This document shows positions 51,554-63,867 of a stretch of 64,000 nucleotides of DNA, piece after piece; the stretch's first letter is position 1, and each line of letters opens with the position of its first letter. Origin of the DNA: Paralichthys olivaceus. Its lineage: Eukaryota > Chordata > Actinopteri > Pleuronectiformes > Paralichthyidae. Both the position numbers and the translations under genes were made by a program. The stretch spans positions 4,091,001-4,155,000 of the forward strand of contig NC_091111.1 in assembly GCF_024713975.1 (NCBI RefSeq), given 5' to 3'. The notes beneath the pieces were generated by a model. The model made no database searches. It was not told where the DNA came from and saw nothing but the letters and a program-made list of their open reading frames with translations.

Positions 51554-54138
51554 GTCTGTGTTGTCTGAAGAGCAGCGGGTCTCCCTGATGCCACGGTCAA
51601 CACGTCCATGAAGACAGCAGCTGAGGAGGAACTTTGATCAGGATTATTGTGTTTAATGAGTAACAAGCATTTCACACGTGTCCTCGCCGTCGCTCAGGCG
51701 GCTGACCTGTTGTCAGTTGCTCAGGCAGTGACAGCAGTAAACCATCGACCCTGAACACAGGCAGAGGGTCAGTACACATCTTGATACGAGCTGATTTTAT
51801 AGCCAATTAAATGGCAGTTATGCCATTTATGGTTTATTAATTTCGACTGATATATTAATTTACTGCACTGTCCGATATCAGATGTCAACACAGCTGATTT
51901 GGCTGATATCAAAGGTAGGTCTGTATCAAGGTATTACTGTACTTCCATAAAGTTCAGGGGCTCACAGGCGACAGATTTAAAAAATTGTCTGTGTTGCCTT
52001 GTTTTGTTTGTGTGTTTTCTCGTAAATGGTGGCTTCTCTATATGCACTGATTTTATATGCATTGATACATTCAAATACTTCAAGCTGTCACATATGAATA
52101 TTGGACCCTTCTAAGGACTGGTGTTGGGAAATAAGCTTTGGTTGTATACTCCATGTATGTTGTGCTTGTGTAACTGTGTTTTTCTGTACTGTCCCTCACA
52201 AATGAAAAATAATAATTTATAAAAGATGAGTTCTCTACTAATGGTCAAAGTTTAAAAAGGTGTATGTGTTCTCGTTTAACCCTCTCTACGTATGATTGCA
52301 CATGCAGGCTTTCTGTTATAAATCTGCAATCTCAGAGTTTTATCTCATCTTAGGCTGAGATAAAATTGTGATGACCTTATCACAATTTTGTCTTCTGACC
52401 TGACCTGACAACAGCAGAAAAACACACGAACACACACACACACACACAGAGTGAACAAGACCACTCCACACAGCAGACATGACCAGACAAACAAAATTTC
52501 ACGTACATACAAAGAACCTTGTCAAGGATCAGAGGCAATAACATCATCCATAGGACAAGCAAATCTCTAAAATGTATTTGTAAAAACCCATAAAATGAAT
52601 GGGGACAATGAATTTGATTAAATTAATCAATATTTTTGCATTTTAGTTTGCTAAATCAAATTCTAAAAATATATTTTTATGATGCTACCAATACTGTAAA
52701 TAGATGGACCACAAAAACATTTGAAATATATCTTCACTGCAGGCAAGTCTTTACGATTTGGGATTTTTAAAAATCTTGATAATAATCTTCACACCACAAA
52801 GTATGAAAGAAAACACACAGTCACACACACACACTATTTCTAACAATGGACCAACAAGTGACTCCCCAACTTAACAAAACCTATATCAACTCTGATAGTC
52901 CACATGATAGTCCACAGTCTCTTATCATTTCAGAAAGCTTGTGCTTGCAGAGCACTCATAAATAGATTCTATATTCAATTAACACTTTATTATCAAACTG
53001 GGAAGCATGTGGTGTGGATCAAGCAGAGAAGCGTTCAAGTTGTACGTGGATCTAGATCAGGGAGCAAATTCCAGGGATTTCCTCAATATTGTAATATGGT
53101 ATTTTTCAACATTTTCACCATTTTACCAGAGAATAATTCATGGATGTTGATTAACTGTGTGACATTTGGTGCAGTCTGATTGAATTTCACTTTGGTACTT
53201 TGAGATGGTTTACACCACTCGCTCACTCATATCACTCGTGGATGTATTGACTGTCTTAATCTTTGTTCTGTGTCATTGTGTTTTGTTTCTAAATGTTCCT
53301 GTGTCGTCCTAATTTGTTTTATTCTTGTTGCCTGTATTTATTCTCTATTTGGGCCCTAACACACGATGGAGGTATGTGCTCTACTGAGTGCCATTCTAGT
53401 TACTGTACCAGTGCTATCGTTGCTGCTGTGAAGGATGTTCTCCACTTATGTGGAAAATAAGCATTTGACAGTTGGTCCTGAGCACATATACCTTTGTTGT
53501 TGTATATTTATCTTATATTCTTAAATGTAAATACAAGCTAAGTGATTCATGTGTGAATTCCTTGACTTTTATGGGCTGAAGGTTTTCAGAGAAACATACC
53601 ACAGGGTTGCTCTTATAGCTCTTATAACAGTTCAATATAGACTGAACTTTATTTAAATAATTAAATAATGATGCATTTCAAAACCTGTTATATATATGTT
53701 TTTGAACTTTTACAGAAATGACATACCAGATATAACCATTTCATTTTATTTATTATGTGTGTATCTGACATTGTGTCACAGCAGGAATCTTCCATTGCTT
53801 CTCCAGCTTAACAGGTTTTTCTTCTTATCTCGGCTGCAAATCTGGTCATTTCAAATACAAAAAAACACAATTATTGTATTTTCACATTAGCAGAAGTGCA
53901 TACAAGTGGGACATAATGTTCACAGGGATGAAAGTATCTCACCTTCAGTTCATTGTGTTAAAACAGCATGTGTGTCTTTACTCCATCGGCTTAATGGGAA
54001 CTTCTGTTTTGATCAGTGATGTGATGTCTGTGGATGAAAACACTCATCATTTCTGCTCTCTGATACGCTGAGCAACAAACTTGGCAATAATTTAGGACAG
54101 TTTTAGTATACACAGTATTAGACATGTCCACATGAATA
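51554..54138. other. Region between the two meprin genes
   Basis: Searched on the minus strand for an EGF-like, transmembrane or tail exon of the upstream meprin; none found. Holds an (AC)n tract at 52429-52449 and AT-rich sequence. A minus-strand AATAAA at 53745-53750 could end the upstream meprin. The promoter of the downstream meprin should lie just above 51553, but no TATA box is evident. Confidence 0.6.
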
Positions 54139-54733
54139 CTAAACACAGATCAACAAACCATCAAAGTCGATGAGGATGATGAGGTCATCGTTCTTGAGGT
54201 AATTACGCCGCCGGAGGTCAAAGTGCTTGATGAAGTTACTCCAGCCCCATGATCCACCTCTGAAGCAGTCACAGGAAGGGTCTTTGTAGCCCACCTTGGA
54301 TGGATCGTCCCAAAAATATTTTCCATCTGGTGCTAAGACACAGAAAAACACAGAATCACCTGTGATGGAGGGGCAGGAGGTGTCGGAATTTTCCCAGGGG
54401 AACCAAGAGCAGTTGAACCAGGGTTAAAATGTGGTTTGGTAGGACTGTATAAATGTCAAGTCGTTTTCAGGAAGGACTCAGTGAATGGTGATAATCTGTT
54501 ATGTGTGTTTGCAGTATTTTACTATAAATAACAACCTGCTTATCTGGGAACTCAGGAAAAGTATTAAGTCATTTTCAAGGAAAAATAATATATTTATGAT
54601 CTAATTGTCTAATCTTGTAGGAACCAATGGGCTCAGGACTGACAGCTTCAAACAAGTTGCAGAAGCGGGAAAGTACTGAGACAAATACAGTGATGTTATT
54701 GATTGTTCCTAAATTATACATAGATGGAAATGT

Positions 54734-54771
<38 letters not shown>

Positions 54772-57700
54772 GCCTTCTAGCTGTGATATGAGAAATAATG
54801 CATTTTCTTTTTTGCTGATTCCTAAAGTTGTGGCATCACCCTACCAGCAAGTGCATAGCTTTTACTGTACTTCCTGGCCGTGTGTATAATGTGGCAGTAC
54901 AGGACACCAGATAGGGAGAACTTACTCTTCCTCATGTCAGTAGTTAAGCTGCGAGCAGTGGACATCCTCAGCAGTACGTCAGGGTCTTGGTCCATCACCA
55001 CCAAGGTGGCCTGTCTGTTAACGGCTGGCCACTGCATCACCACATCATTCTCCCCGCTGGCCAGGTGGAAGTACAGCCCAGTGTAGCTCCCTGTGTAATC
55101 AGCGTAACTCGACCGAGGAATGACACGCACACCGTAACCATAGCCTTCAGGGCTGTAGAAGCGAGGGCTGTCAATTACTGTGGTGGCATCAGCCGTCTCC
55201 ATGATTTGTGAGAAGTTCTGGATTCTCCATACGGCACTGGGGCAGCGCATTTCTGTCAGGCTGATGTCGTCAATGTAGATGCCACCGGAGGACGCTGAGG
55301 GGTCACCACGCACTGCCTGGAAGGCATAGCGGAATTTCTCACCTTCTTTCAGAGGGACATGGGCGATCTTCCAGGTGTGGTCAGAATCCGCTGGATAACA
55401 GGTACAAGGTCAAGATGGCAAATCGTTTTATTTTTGGCAATATTCACGTCTAAAGTTATAGGGTAGGGAGGTTGTTAAGCTTTGTGAACATCCGTCCCTA
55501 TTCTACTGTATTTACTGTAAAAGAATGGCTTGACAGGTAGATTAGAAGATTTAGACCACTCTTATAATTGTCCATTAACTCTACCATCTACAGCCAGTGG
55601 ATCATTAGCTTAGCTCTGGCTCTATTCACAGATGGATAAGTAAGGTTGCCAGAAAAATCATATAAAAAAGATCAAATACCATTGAAAGTGTGTATTTTCT
55701 TCATTTTACGAATGGTGCCCGTGCCATCGTCCATCTTGACCCAGATCACCAGCCTGTCCTTGGGACTTCCAGTCATCTTGTAGAAGAACTGCAGACACTG
55801 GAGCTTCCTCTTGGGGTAGAGGATTCTGGATTCCAGCAGAGCAGACTCCTCAGGCTTCCCACTCATTGTGCTGAAGTGCATGAAATACCCACTATCTATA
55901 CAATCAGACAAAATGTATGCGCCAATTATAGTTTACTCACTTCTTCCATGTTGTCTGAACTGACAATAAACAGTGTTTGGGATTTTAAAAGAAATATTAT
56001 GCAGATTTCTGACCTCTGCATCTTCCCAGGAGTGTGTGGTCCTCTGCCCCGACTCTGCTCTGGGTATGAACCCAGTCTGCATCATCAGAGGAGGCCTGGA
56101 TCATCCCACAGATGCTGGCATACTCAAATGCACACTGGTCCAGCAGGGTGAGGGGAGCAGCTGGGGAGGACATGTATACTTACTTTTAAAGTTTTGTTGT
56201 TGACCTTAAAAACACTAAGAAAATCACACCAGAAGATTAACATGAGATATTCTCTTTGTGACATACAGCAGTTGTACATCCTGTTGAGCCTGAGAGTGTC
56301 CATCTTGCTGAAGTCGAGGTACTGGCCTATGATGTTGTAGAACTCTGGAATTTTGGTGGTGATGGTGGGAATGGAGTTGTTCTTATTGAAGGAGAAGGGC
56401 CTGTAGTGCATGATGGACTCATAGTCGTAGGCCGTGTTTTGATCGGTTATGAAGTTATCACTGTATTTGTTGAAGTTGTGTTCAAGTCCTGCAGGAAATT
56501 TCAAGTTCTTTTCATCACACAAAATGGCATAATAAAGAATGAAAATTGCAAATTGTAGTAATCCATTATTATGTATAGGTATAGATAGTGTACTTAACAC
56601 ACACTTAGTTTTACCAGCATTGTTTTATATAACGTGAATTCTAGAAGAAATTGATTGACAATATAAAAACTTAACCATACCTGGTATGACCTGATCCAGC
56701 CAGATGTTGACATAGTCGTCCCTGTCTGTGCGGGACTGTTCATGGTAAAATCCCAGAGCATGGAGTAGCTCATGTTCTATCACTGCTTTGTGATCACAGC
56801 CTGAGCCCAAAGACAGAATCTGACCAGACTGCTGGTCACCAACGCTGGAGAAACACCTGTGACAAACCACATGAATGGGAAAAAAAATAACAATCCAGAG
56901 ATTCAGTGCTGGACTAAACAAGACTGCTTTTGAAATCGTAAAGCCCAAGCAAAACTCTTCTCCTTAACAAAACTTGTAGAGCTGCAGGAGACATTACACA
57001 ACGGATTTCCAGTAGTACAGAGTAGAACTTGATGTAGTCTAAAGAAAAATAGTTATCTTTGACTATCTTGGAAAACCATATTATCGGTTTCATCCCATTT
57101 GTTCTGTTAGAACTGATTAAACTGAATCCTTTAAAGATGATGTTACTGTTGAGAGATTTAAAAAGTTTGTTTGTTTACTTTATCTTTTCCATTTGTAATT
57201 TCAGTGGCTCAGCATTTTTAGCTCATGAATATCTGTTGTAACTAAGTATTATTATCTCACTGGACACTATTTTCAGTTGTAGCTCAGGCAAAGCTTTGCT
57301 CACGGGGGTGAATTTAAATCAACTCCAGTCAAATCGCTTGAGTTTGAACGCCTCAGTAAAGGTGAATTCAGTGGACGGAGTTGACAAAATATAAAGTCAG
57401 AGCCATACCCCCCTCTCTTCTCAAACTTGATAAAGGTCTTCTCTCCTTCGTAAGGCTTGAAGTCGATGCAAGACTTGAGCCGATACATTTCAAAGGCCTG
57501 GTGGACGCAGCCCTTGGCGTTCAGATCTGAGGAGGGAGAGAAACAGGGAAGTGTGAGCCTGCCACACTATTTGTATTGTTTTATTGAGCAAATTATAATT
57601 TATCCACAGAGCACACATGCACAGATGTACACATCAGAATATAAAGCCCTATTCAGACTTTGCCGATCCTTTCTACCCCTTCACTGGAGCCTGGTTTTCA

Positions 57701-58778
57701 GACTTGTTAGTGCCTCAGCAGAACTTAGTTAGAGTGGAAGAGTCAACTCTGCCACAGTGCACTAACTCTACAGACCATATGTATAAAAAACAGAATTATC
57801 ATTTAAAAATGCAGCATTCGTAATAAGGTAAATATCAATACAATTCAAATTTGAAAAAAAAGACTCACCTAAGTCATCACCCAGAATGTAAGGGATTGGA
57901 AATTTCCATCTGTATGTTTTGTCAATCAGGGCATTCCTTCCTTCCTGTAGCATAAATAAGGTGTTAAAAAAAATATAGTATGATCATAAACTTAATGGAG
58001 ACTAATCATAAAAACCAACACACGGCCTCTCAGATGTACTGTTTGTTATCTGATATTGCATTTTAATTACTTAAGAGCCAAAGGGCCAACTGTCCCAACA
58101 GCCAAGCATGTGATAACATACACCAACGGTATAACACTCAAGGAATGATAAGCAGTTATCAGCAATTCTCTTAAATTTTTAAATTAGGAAAACATTCAAC
58201 TCACCGGGAGTAAAATGTCGCCTTCAAAGAGGTTAGCATCTGAACCTACAGCAGAGGTAAATGGTTTGGTAAATGATTTGTATTTATAAAGCACTTTTCT
58301 AGTCGTGATGACCACTCAAAGCACTTCACAGCTACAAACGACACATTTTATTGAAATATTGTCACAGTTTATTTGACATATTATTCCTGGTCTTTACTGA
58401 TGTGTGGGTGATGGTCCAACTGTGATGTGTTGTTGCTCACCCAGGTTTAAGATGGGGTTCTCATCCTCACCATTCTCATATACCTCTGTAAATACAAACA
58501 CAGACATGGTTCAGTCTACTCACGGAACTCTGAACAACTTTTTACTGTTCAACAACTTTTATTTCTTGTATTAAATATCATTAATGTACATACCATGTAC
58601 CTTAGGGGAAATTGGTATCTGCAAAAAAAAACAAAAAAACAAATGATAATAAAGTGTAAGTTATAGCCAAATTAGTGACAACATTACACTCACTATAAAT
58701 AATTGATAAATAAAAACTTACAGCATGTGAAGTGGCCAGAGCCACCAGTCCAGACCATAACAGCACTCTGTCCATCAT
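54139..58778 (-). CDS. mep1a: Second meprin-type metalloprotease, C-terminus apparently short
   Basis: Twelve exons on the minus strand: 58722-58778, 58601-58618, 58441-58483, 58205-58245, 57869-57944, 57409-57526, 56681-56856, 56267-56488, 56014-56160, 55680-55895, 54926-55390, 54159-54332. All phases join. Starts [14 protein letters not shown] (signal peptide). Propeptide has FEGD; the protease has [11 protein letters not shown] followed by EQSRTDRD and Met-turn SIMHY, so it should be active. MAM, MATH and after-MATH modules follow and match the neighbouring meprin exon for exon. No EGF or transmembrane exon is visible before the next gene. The last donor is weak (GTTTGT), and reading through adds only six residues before TAG at 54139-54141, giving about 590 residues, which would be a secreted protein. 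A minus-strand AATAAA lies at 53745-53750. The alternative is splicing into the next gene's EGF exon, which has a compatible phase. Introns do not resemble those of the other meprin, so this tandem pair is old. Confidence 0.87.
54737..54771. repeat. (GT)n microsatellite
   Basis: About seventeen GT units in the last intron of the second meprin. Confidence 0.92.
58260..58340. repeat. Dispersed repeat fragment
   Basis: Contains TTTATAAAGCACTTTTCTAG and CCACTCAAAGCACTTCACA, hallmarks of a short repeat common in fish genomes. Lies in an intron of the second meprin. Confidence 0.55.
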
Positions 58779-59632
58779 CCTGCTGAATGTCACAAAGCAG
58801 ATGTTGCTGCTTTGGTTTAAATGTGCACATCGACGAGGAATATGACGTTTTGCCCCCAATGAAGTTTATGTCAGTCATAAAGAGTAACTGAGGGACTTTG
58901 ACTTGTTAGTGAGTGAAGGGAATTAGTACACATGCACCTGCACTTTTGTTACACTATCTGCGTCTGTTATCGGCTAATAACTGATTTTGTTGTGACATCA
59001 GATAAAAAACATTGATTCGGAAGATGTCCTGCCAGCTTATCATTGATACAACAATGGGAGCGTTCACTTCTAATGTCACAGTCTGTGTCAGATTTGGATC
59101 AGAATTGAGACGAGAAGATGCCTGAACTTTTCTCATTGATGAGTTCTTGATTTTCTTCCACTGTCTCCTTACAAAGCTATGCAGTCAGGCTGGGGTGGAT
59201 TCAGTGAAAATCACGCTTCTAGTGAGTGACGCTCAAGATTCAGTCATTTCAATGATCCAATTCAAACACTAGATGTTGCTTCGGTAGCTTCCTCCCCTGC
59301 ACCAATGGTTAAATCCTTGATTTTACATTGACTCCACTGACACACTTAGATGAGATGCACACATATGCAAACAGGTGAGGCAGTCTTCATGCATGAACCA
59401 CTTTTATGGTTGTGGATTCACCTTTTGGATATATGAATATGAATCAATATTCTCATGAGCTGTTTTTGCTGCACATATCTCTTTATTCAGCATTCACTCC
59501 CATTAAAAATAGCAAACACTGAAAAAAAACTTGGGAAAATCTGAAGTGATTGACATTGATGATGTTGAGAATCTGCACTGATGGCATGTCAAGGTGTCTT
59601 TCCTTTCTGTGGTGACATTTATACATGCATGC

Positions 59633-59971
59633 TTAAAGGTCCAGTGTGTAAGATTTAGGTGAAAGGGATCTATTGGCAGAAATTTAATGTAGAATAATCC
59701 TCATGATGTTTTCACTAGTTTGTTTCATCTAAATTGTATGAATTGTAGTTTTCTTTACCCCAGAAAAGGCTCTTTATATTTAAATACTTTATATACATGG
59801 AGGGGGTCCTCTCTACGGAGAACGCCAGGTTTTTAACATTACCTTTTGAGTTTTTATGACAGCTGAAGTCTGCCACAGATTCTTGTTTGGAAGGAGAGGG
59901 TGAGGAGTGTTCAACTGCAACACACAATTTCAACATTAGATATCACAAACCTCTGCACATTGTACCTTTAA
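59633..59971 (+). mobile_element. MITE, TTAA-bordered family, copy 7
   Basis: Independent insertion upstream of the second meprin. Terminal repeats (TTAAAGGTCCAGTGTGTAAG and ACATTGTACCTTTAA) are kept. The core has decayed: GGCGGCC is now an ACGCCAGG-like string. Confidence 0.75.
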
Positions 59972-60843
59972 GCTACAACCCTGAAACTGTTGGACACTTT
60001 TTTTTATTCGGCCCTAATAATATTTTTTTATGAGCAGGTGATGATTGCTATAATAAATATTGTGTCAATTGTCCCATAAATTTTGTCAAGATTTCAACTT
60101 TCATTTCTACTCCTTGGAGCAGACGTTTAGGCCGAAAACATGGTGTAAATGATGCTGTTGTCACTTTCATTTGCACCAAAGCAGGTGAAATTGATTCAAA
60201 ATCACTTGTGCTTCCTCAATGATGATAGATATCCCTGAAGTTCACTGACTTGCTATTTTACTGTCATGATTAAGTGTTCCTTTAATTTTTCGGAGCAGTG
60301 TATATACAGTGTAACAAATAAGAAAATAAATATGTACAGTGAATAGAATGCACTTGAACCATTGTATTGCACAGACAGAATGAATATTGCACAAGAGAGT
60401 TAAACCAGAGTTAAAGTGCAGCCCATGATGGGTGCAGTTTAGTTCCAGTGGTTGTACAGTGTGATGGAAATTTGACCTGGCGAGACTTCTAGAATAAAGA
60501 GATCTGAGAATAATAGTCTTTTAAGTATATGAGATTAATGCACATTCTATTTGTAGTGCACCAAATATCTAATTTAATCAATTCAGTTTATTAACATCTG
60601 AGATTTAACAACTTCAATCTAGATCACCTGAGCTGCTCTCACTGTAACTAATAAACTCTCATCACTAGTTATCAGGACCTGATCAGTACATGAAGTAACT
60701 CCGTGTCTGTTTGATTCCAGAGTTTATGAGACTCAATTAAACATCATGAAAAATGACTCGTCATCATTTTGTGCTCGGTCCAACATGAGAGGAGACGCTC
60801 ACAGTCATGACTCAGTGATAAAATGACCGGAACGACACGCAGA

Positions 60844-60943
60844 CATGATCCGACACCATCGATTAACAACCGAACACATGATAATAAGTTTGTTTCTAGA
60901 TCAGCTCAATAAAATCAACTCTGAACTCTGTGAACTGACTCAA
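60844..60943 (+). repeat. Inverted repeat arm, left of tRNA-Ser
   Basis: About 100 bases starting CATGATCCGACACC. Its reverse complement matches 61741-61840 at about 85-90% by eye. Together they bracket the tRNA gene with about 0.8 kb between the arms. Confidence 0.8.
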
Positions 60944-61279
60944 CGCTGCACTCATTTCTGGGCCTCCATGGAAACTGTATACCCGACCTCGTGTTCCAGG
61001 CACCTTCACCGTAAACACCCAAACTGGTCGCGCTTCATTTTTCCAGCTGCAGGTGGCGTGAGTGGGTTTTTCAGGTTTTCACATCCCACGGATCACATGA
61101 CCGATGACAGATGACAACTTTTCACATGCTAAGATTAGGCGAAGTGCGTTGATCTCAAAGAAGATGACGGTTATCATGAGATCAGCTGTTTGCTGAATGT
61201 CGACTATAGTGAACCACAGCTCACGTGTCGTCAAACGTGAACCGTTCAATACCCCACATTTCTGGCTGTGGGTCTACCA

Positions 61280-61361
61280 GACGAGGTGGCCGAGTGGTTA
61301 AGGCGATGGACTGCTAATCCATTGTGCTCTGCACGCGTGGGTTCGAATCCCATCCTCGTCG
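61280..61361 (+). tRNA. tRNA-Ser (anticodon GCT)
   Basis: The 82 bases fold as a type II tRNA. The acceptor stem GACGAGG pairs with CCTCGTC, with discriminator G at the end. The D-arm region contains GGCCGAGTGGTTAAGGC (A box), the anticodon loop is CTGCTAA with GCT, a long variable arm follows, and the T arm contains GGTTCGAATCC (B box). A long variable arm and GCT anticodon identify serine (AGC/AGT codons). No CCA is encoded, as expected in eukaryotes. The gene sits between inverted repeats described separately. Confidence 0.95.
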
Positions 61362-61479
61362 AACTTATTTATTGTTTTCACGCTGTGATGTTCATATTTT
61401 ATATTAAAGACGTCATACTACTATCTTCTGTATCCGCCCCAAAGCTGTGGAATATGGAGGGCGAGAAATGACTCAAGTA

Positions 61480-61567
61480 TAAATAAATAAATGTATAAAT
61501 AAATGTGGAAATAAATACATGCATAAATAAATGTGGAAATAAATACATGCATAAATAAATGTGGAAA
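61480..61567. repeat. Short tandem repeat in the foldback arm
   Basis: About three units of roughly 28-30 bases containing AAATAAATGTGG and AAATAAATACATGCAT. An inverted counterpart lies at about 62580-62645. Confidence 0.8.
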
Positions 61568-61740
61568 GAGATAAATCAATGTCATTTATTTTTTTCTGTA
61601 TTTTTTGTGTCATATGCTAATGAGAGAGGGCGGTCCTGACCTCAGTCTCGTGCAGGATCGGTCACAGGAGTGTGATGATCCAGTTCTACTACTTCTGCCT
61701 GTCGGTGCTGACTGTTGTGCACTAGCTGCTGTCTGCAGTG

Positions 61741-61840
61741 TTGAGTCAGTTCACAGAGTTCAGAGTTGTTTTTATTGAGATGATCCAGAAACAAACCTAC
61801 GATCGTGTGTTCAGTTGTTAATCCATCGTGTCGGATCATG
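61741..61840 (-). repeat. Inverted repeat arm, right of tRNA-Ser
   Basis: Partner of 60844-60943 in the opposite orientation. It lies within a segment (about 61650-61930) present only in the left arm of the foldback element and so was probably inserted there. Confidence 0.8.
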
Positions 61841-62665
61841 TACCTCTGACTGCAGACCGCAGATCAGGCCGAGGCTCACTTGTGCCCACATTGAACCGCA
61901 GAAGAAGAATATGTGTGCACGAGAAGCACAGCTCAACTTTTGACGCATCTTCGGGCGCCATCTGGTGGCGGAGACCGTGCAGCACATTCCCAAACAGCAA
62001 TGCAGCACCTATGGCCAGAGTTGCCTAAAATAGGGAAACAATTATATATATGAAACAATTATAATTATATATATTAGATGGATGATAGATCTTCTTTCTT
62101 CCTGTGCATAATTTTATCCATTCTGCTTATATTTAAAACAAAGCTTTTCTCCAGAACAGAAACAAAAACATACACCTCTGTATAGAAACCTACTGTATAA
62201 TTGTTTCCTTATTTTAGGAAACTCTGGCCATAGGTGCTGCATTGCTGTTTGAGAATGTGCTGCATGGTCTCCGCCACCAGATGGCGCCCGAAAAGGAGTC
62301 AAACGTTGAGCTCGCACAGGCACACACAGAAGATTCGCTCTGGAACAGATTGCTTCTGTCTGGATTGCTCAATTGACCAATCCTGCTCAAGACTGAAGTT
62401 AGGACCGCCCTTACTCATTTGCATACGACACAGAAATACAGCAATAAATAAATGTGGAAATAAAATGAATACATTTATTTATTCATCCATCTATTAATTT
62501 ATTGATTAATTTATTCATGTGTGTCTGTGCGTGTGCCCCACGCTTTCCTCTTTCCTCTGGTCACAGCTGGAAATTAAATTAAGACATTTATTTATGCATG
62601 TATTTATTTATTTCCACATTTATTCATTTATTTATTTATACTCAAGTCATTTCTTGCCCTCCATA

Positions 62666-63161
62666 GTGGAACAGTCAACCTTTCATGTTGAACTTCTGCT
62701 CCGCCGACATATTTAAGACCCAAGACTCTCATGTTCTCTGAGGTTTATTTAACCCCTAGTTTATTTTATGCTGGTTTTTATTTTATTCTTTACTTGTATT
62801 TCACATTGTGTCTTCATTTATTGTAAAGCACTTTGGCTTGTTGCTTTAAAATGTGCTGAATAAATAAACTCTGATGACCATGCAGGCTGTTTTTGTGGAT
62901 GTTGGAGTAAAACTAATTTTATTATATAAATTCTATTATCCAGTCATGTCTCTTTGACAGAGCAGCATTTTATATTCATGAATGAGAACTCAATTCATCT
63001 TGGGAATAATTATTAATTTATAGCCAGACACTGAAATCTTCACTGTGTCAGTGTTTTTATCCTTCATGTTCTCTTGTTGTAACATTACCTTACTACACAA
63101 ACAGTCCCACCATCCTTTAACAACTCTCACTGCTTCTGTGCTTCTCTTTCTTTTACTTCAA
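62666..63161. other. No gene seen
   Basis: AT-rich sequence after the foldback element, with no recognised repeat or coding exon. Confidence 0.5.
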
Positions 63162-63344
63162 ATGATCCTCATCTGCCTGATAGCTTCTGTTGTGGTATCC
63201 ATCTTTGCTGCTCATGTGTTTCTCGTCACAGCTCCCCTGGACATCAGCCGGCCTTCCTGCGTCTCCCGTAGCTCCGTAATGACTCCCATCCAGTGGAGGA
63301 GAGAGGTGGATCATCTCCCCCTGTCCCTCCATGAGGCCGCCTGA
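63162..63344 (+). CDS. Possible small single-helix membrane protein or exon
   Basis: An ATG-started 60-residue frame with a hydrophobic stretch (ILICLIASVVVSIFAAHVFL) and a polar C-terminal half, ending TGA at 63342-63344. The second half is richer in GC at third positions than the surrounding AT-rich DNA, which is a weak sign of coding. The frame stays open upstream to 63045, so it could also be part of a larger exon. The start context is poor and no family is recognised. It could equally be chance. Confidence 0.25.
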   Translation: MILICLIASVVVSIFAAHVFLVTAPLDISRPSCVSRSSVMTPIQWRREVDHLPLSLHEAA

Positions 63345-63867
63345 GGCCTGGCTGCTCGGTTTCTGAGCGAGACAGAGGAAATAGAGTCAAACACAAGAAG
63401 CTATCCAGTCATGTTCCTACAAATGAACTGTTAACTGCAGATGCATCCTGTTTTCTGCCCTGACATGTCACACTTTTATTTCACAAGAAGTCTCCACAAT
63501 ACACATATGCTTTATATTTTGCCTATTGACAATACAGCTTAGAGCTTGGTCGATATGTAGCTGATGTGTATTATTACTATTATTATCGAGAATAATGATA
63601 ATAATAATAAAGTTGTTGGTAATGTTGCTGAAAAGATTTCCCACACCGATATCAGCATGCATACACACAAATTCATATATATTTGAAAAAATGACAATGA
63701 TTCCTAAGATGTCGTTATCAAACCCATATGAATATAATATAATTGAGGCCTGATATTTTACAGTTTAACTATAGACTTTAAATTACAAATACAACCAAAT
63801 ATATAGAACTGGAAATAATAATAATTACAATAATAAGACAAATTACATGAAAAATGTAAACATAAAT

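Larger units (their letters stand above)
58779..61279. other. Upstream flank of the second meprin
   Basis: No coding exon is supported. Contains a MITE (59633-59971) and, at 60844-60943, one arm of an inverted repeat whose partner lies beyond the tRNA gene. The meprin promoter should lie near 58800, but no clear core element was recognised. Confidence 0.6.
61453..62665. mobile_element. Large foldback element (imperfect palindrome)
   Basis: Three nested pairs of inverted segments share one centre: TATGGAGGGCGAGAAATGAC onward with its complement ending at 62665; a CATATGCTAATGAG...GGGCGGTCCT block (about 61600-61640) with 62401-62437; and an inner pair 61931-62047 with 62194-62311 of about 110 bases (GGCGCCATCTGGTGGCGGAGA type). 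The loop is about 62048-62193. No ORF encodes a transposase, so this is a non-autonomous foldback-type element. Confidence 0.8.

Noticed and set aside
52380..52562. Cys-rich minus-strand frame that might be the missing EGF exon of the second meprin
   Set aside because: The Cys/Val run is a translation of the (AC)n microsatellite and does not have EGF spacing.
44772..58778. The two meprin genes as another recent segmental duplication
   Set aside because: Exon sizes match but introns do not align and the proteins are clearly diverged, so this is an old gene duplication.
4341..59971. Recurring 350-390 base blocks as a CRISPR-like or satellite array
   Set aside because: The blocks are dispersed, lie in both orientations and have terminal inverted repeats, so they are MITEs.
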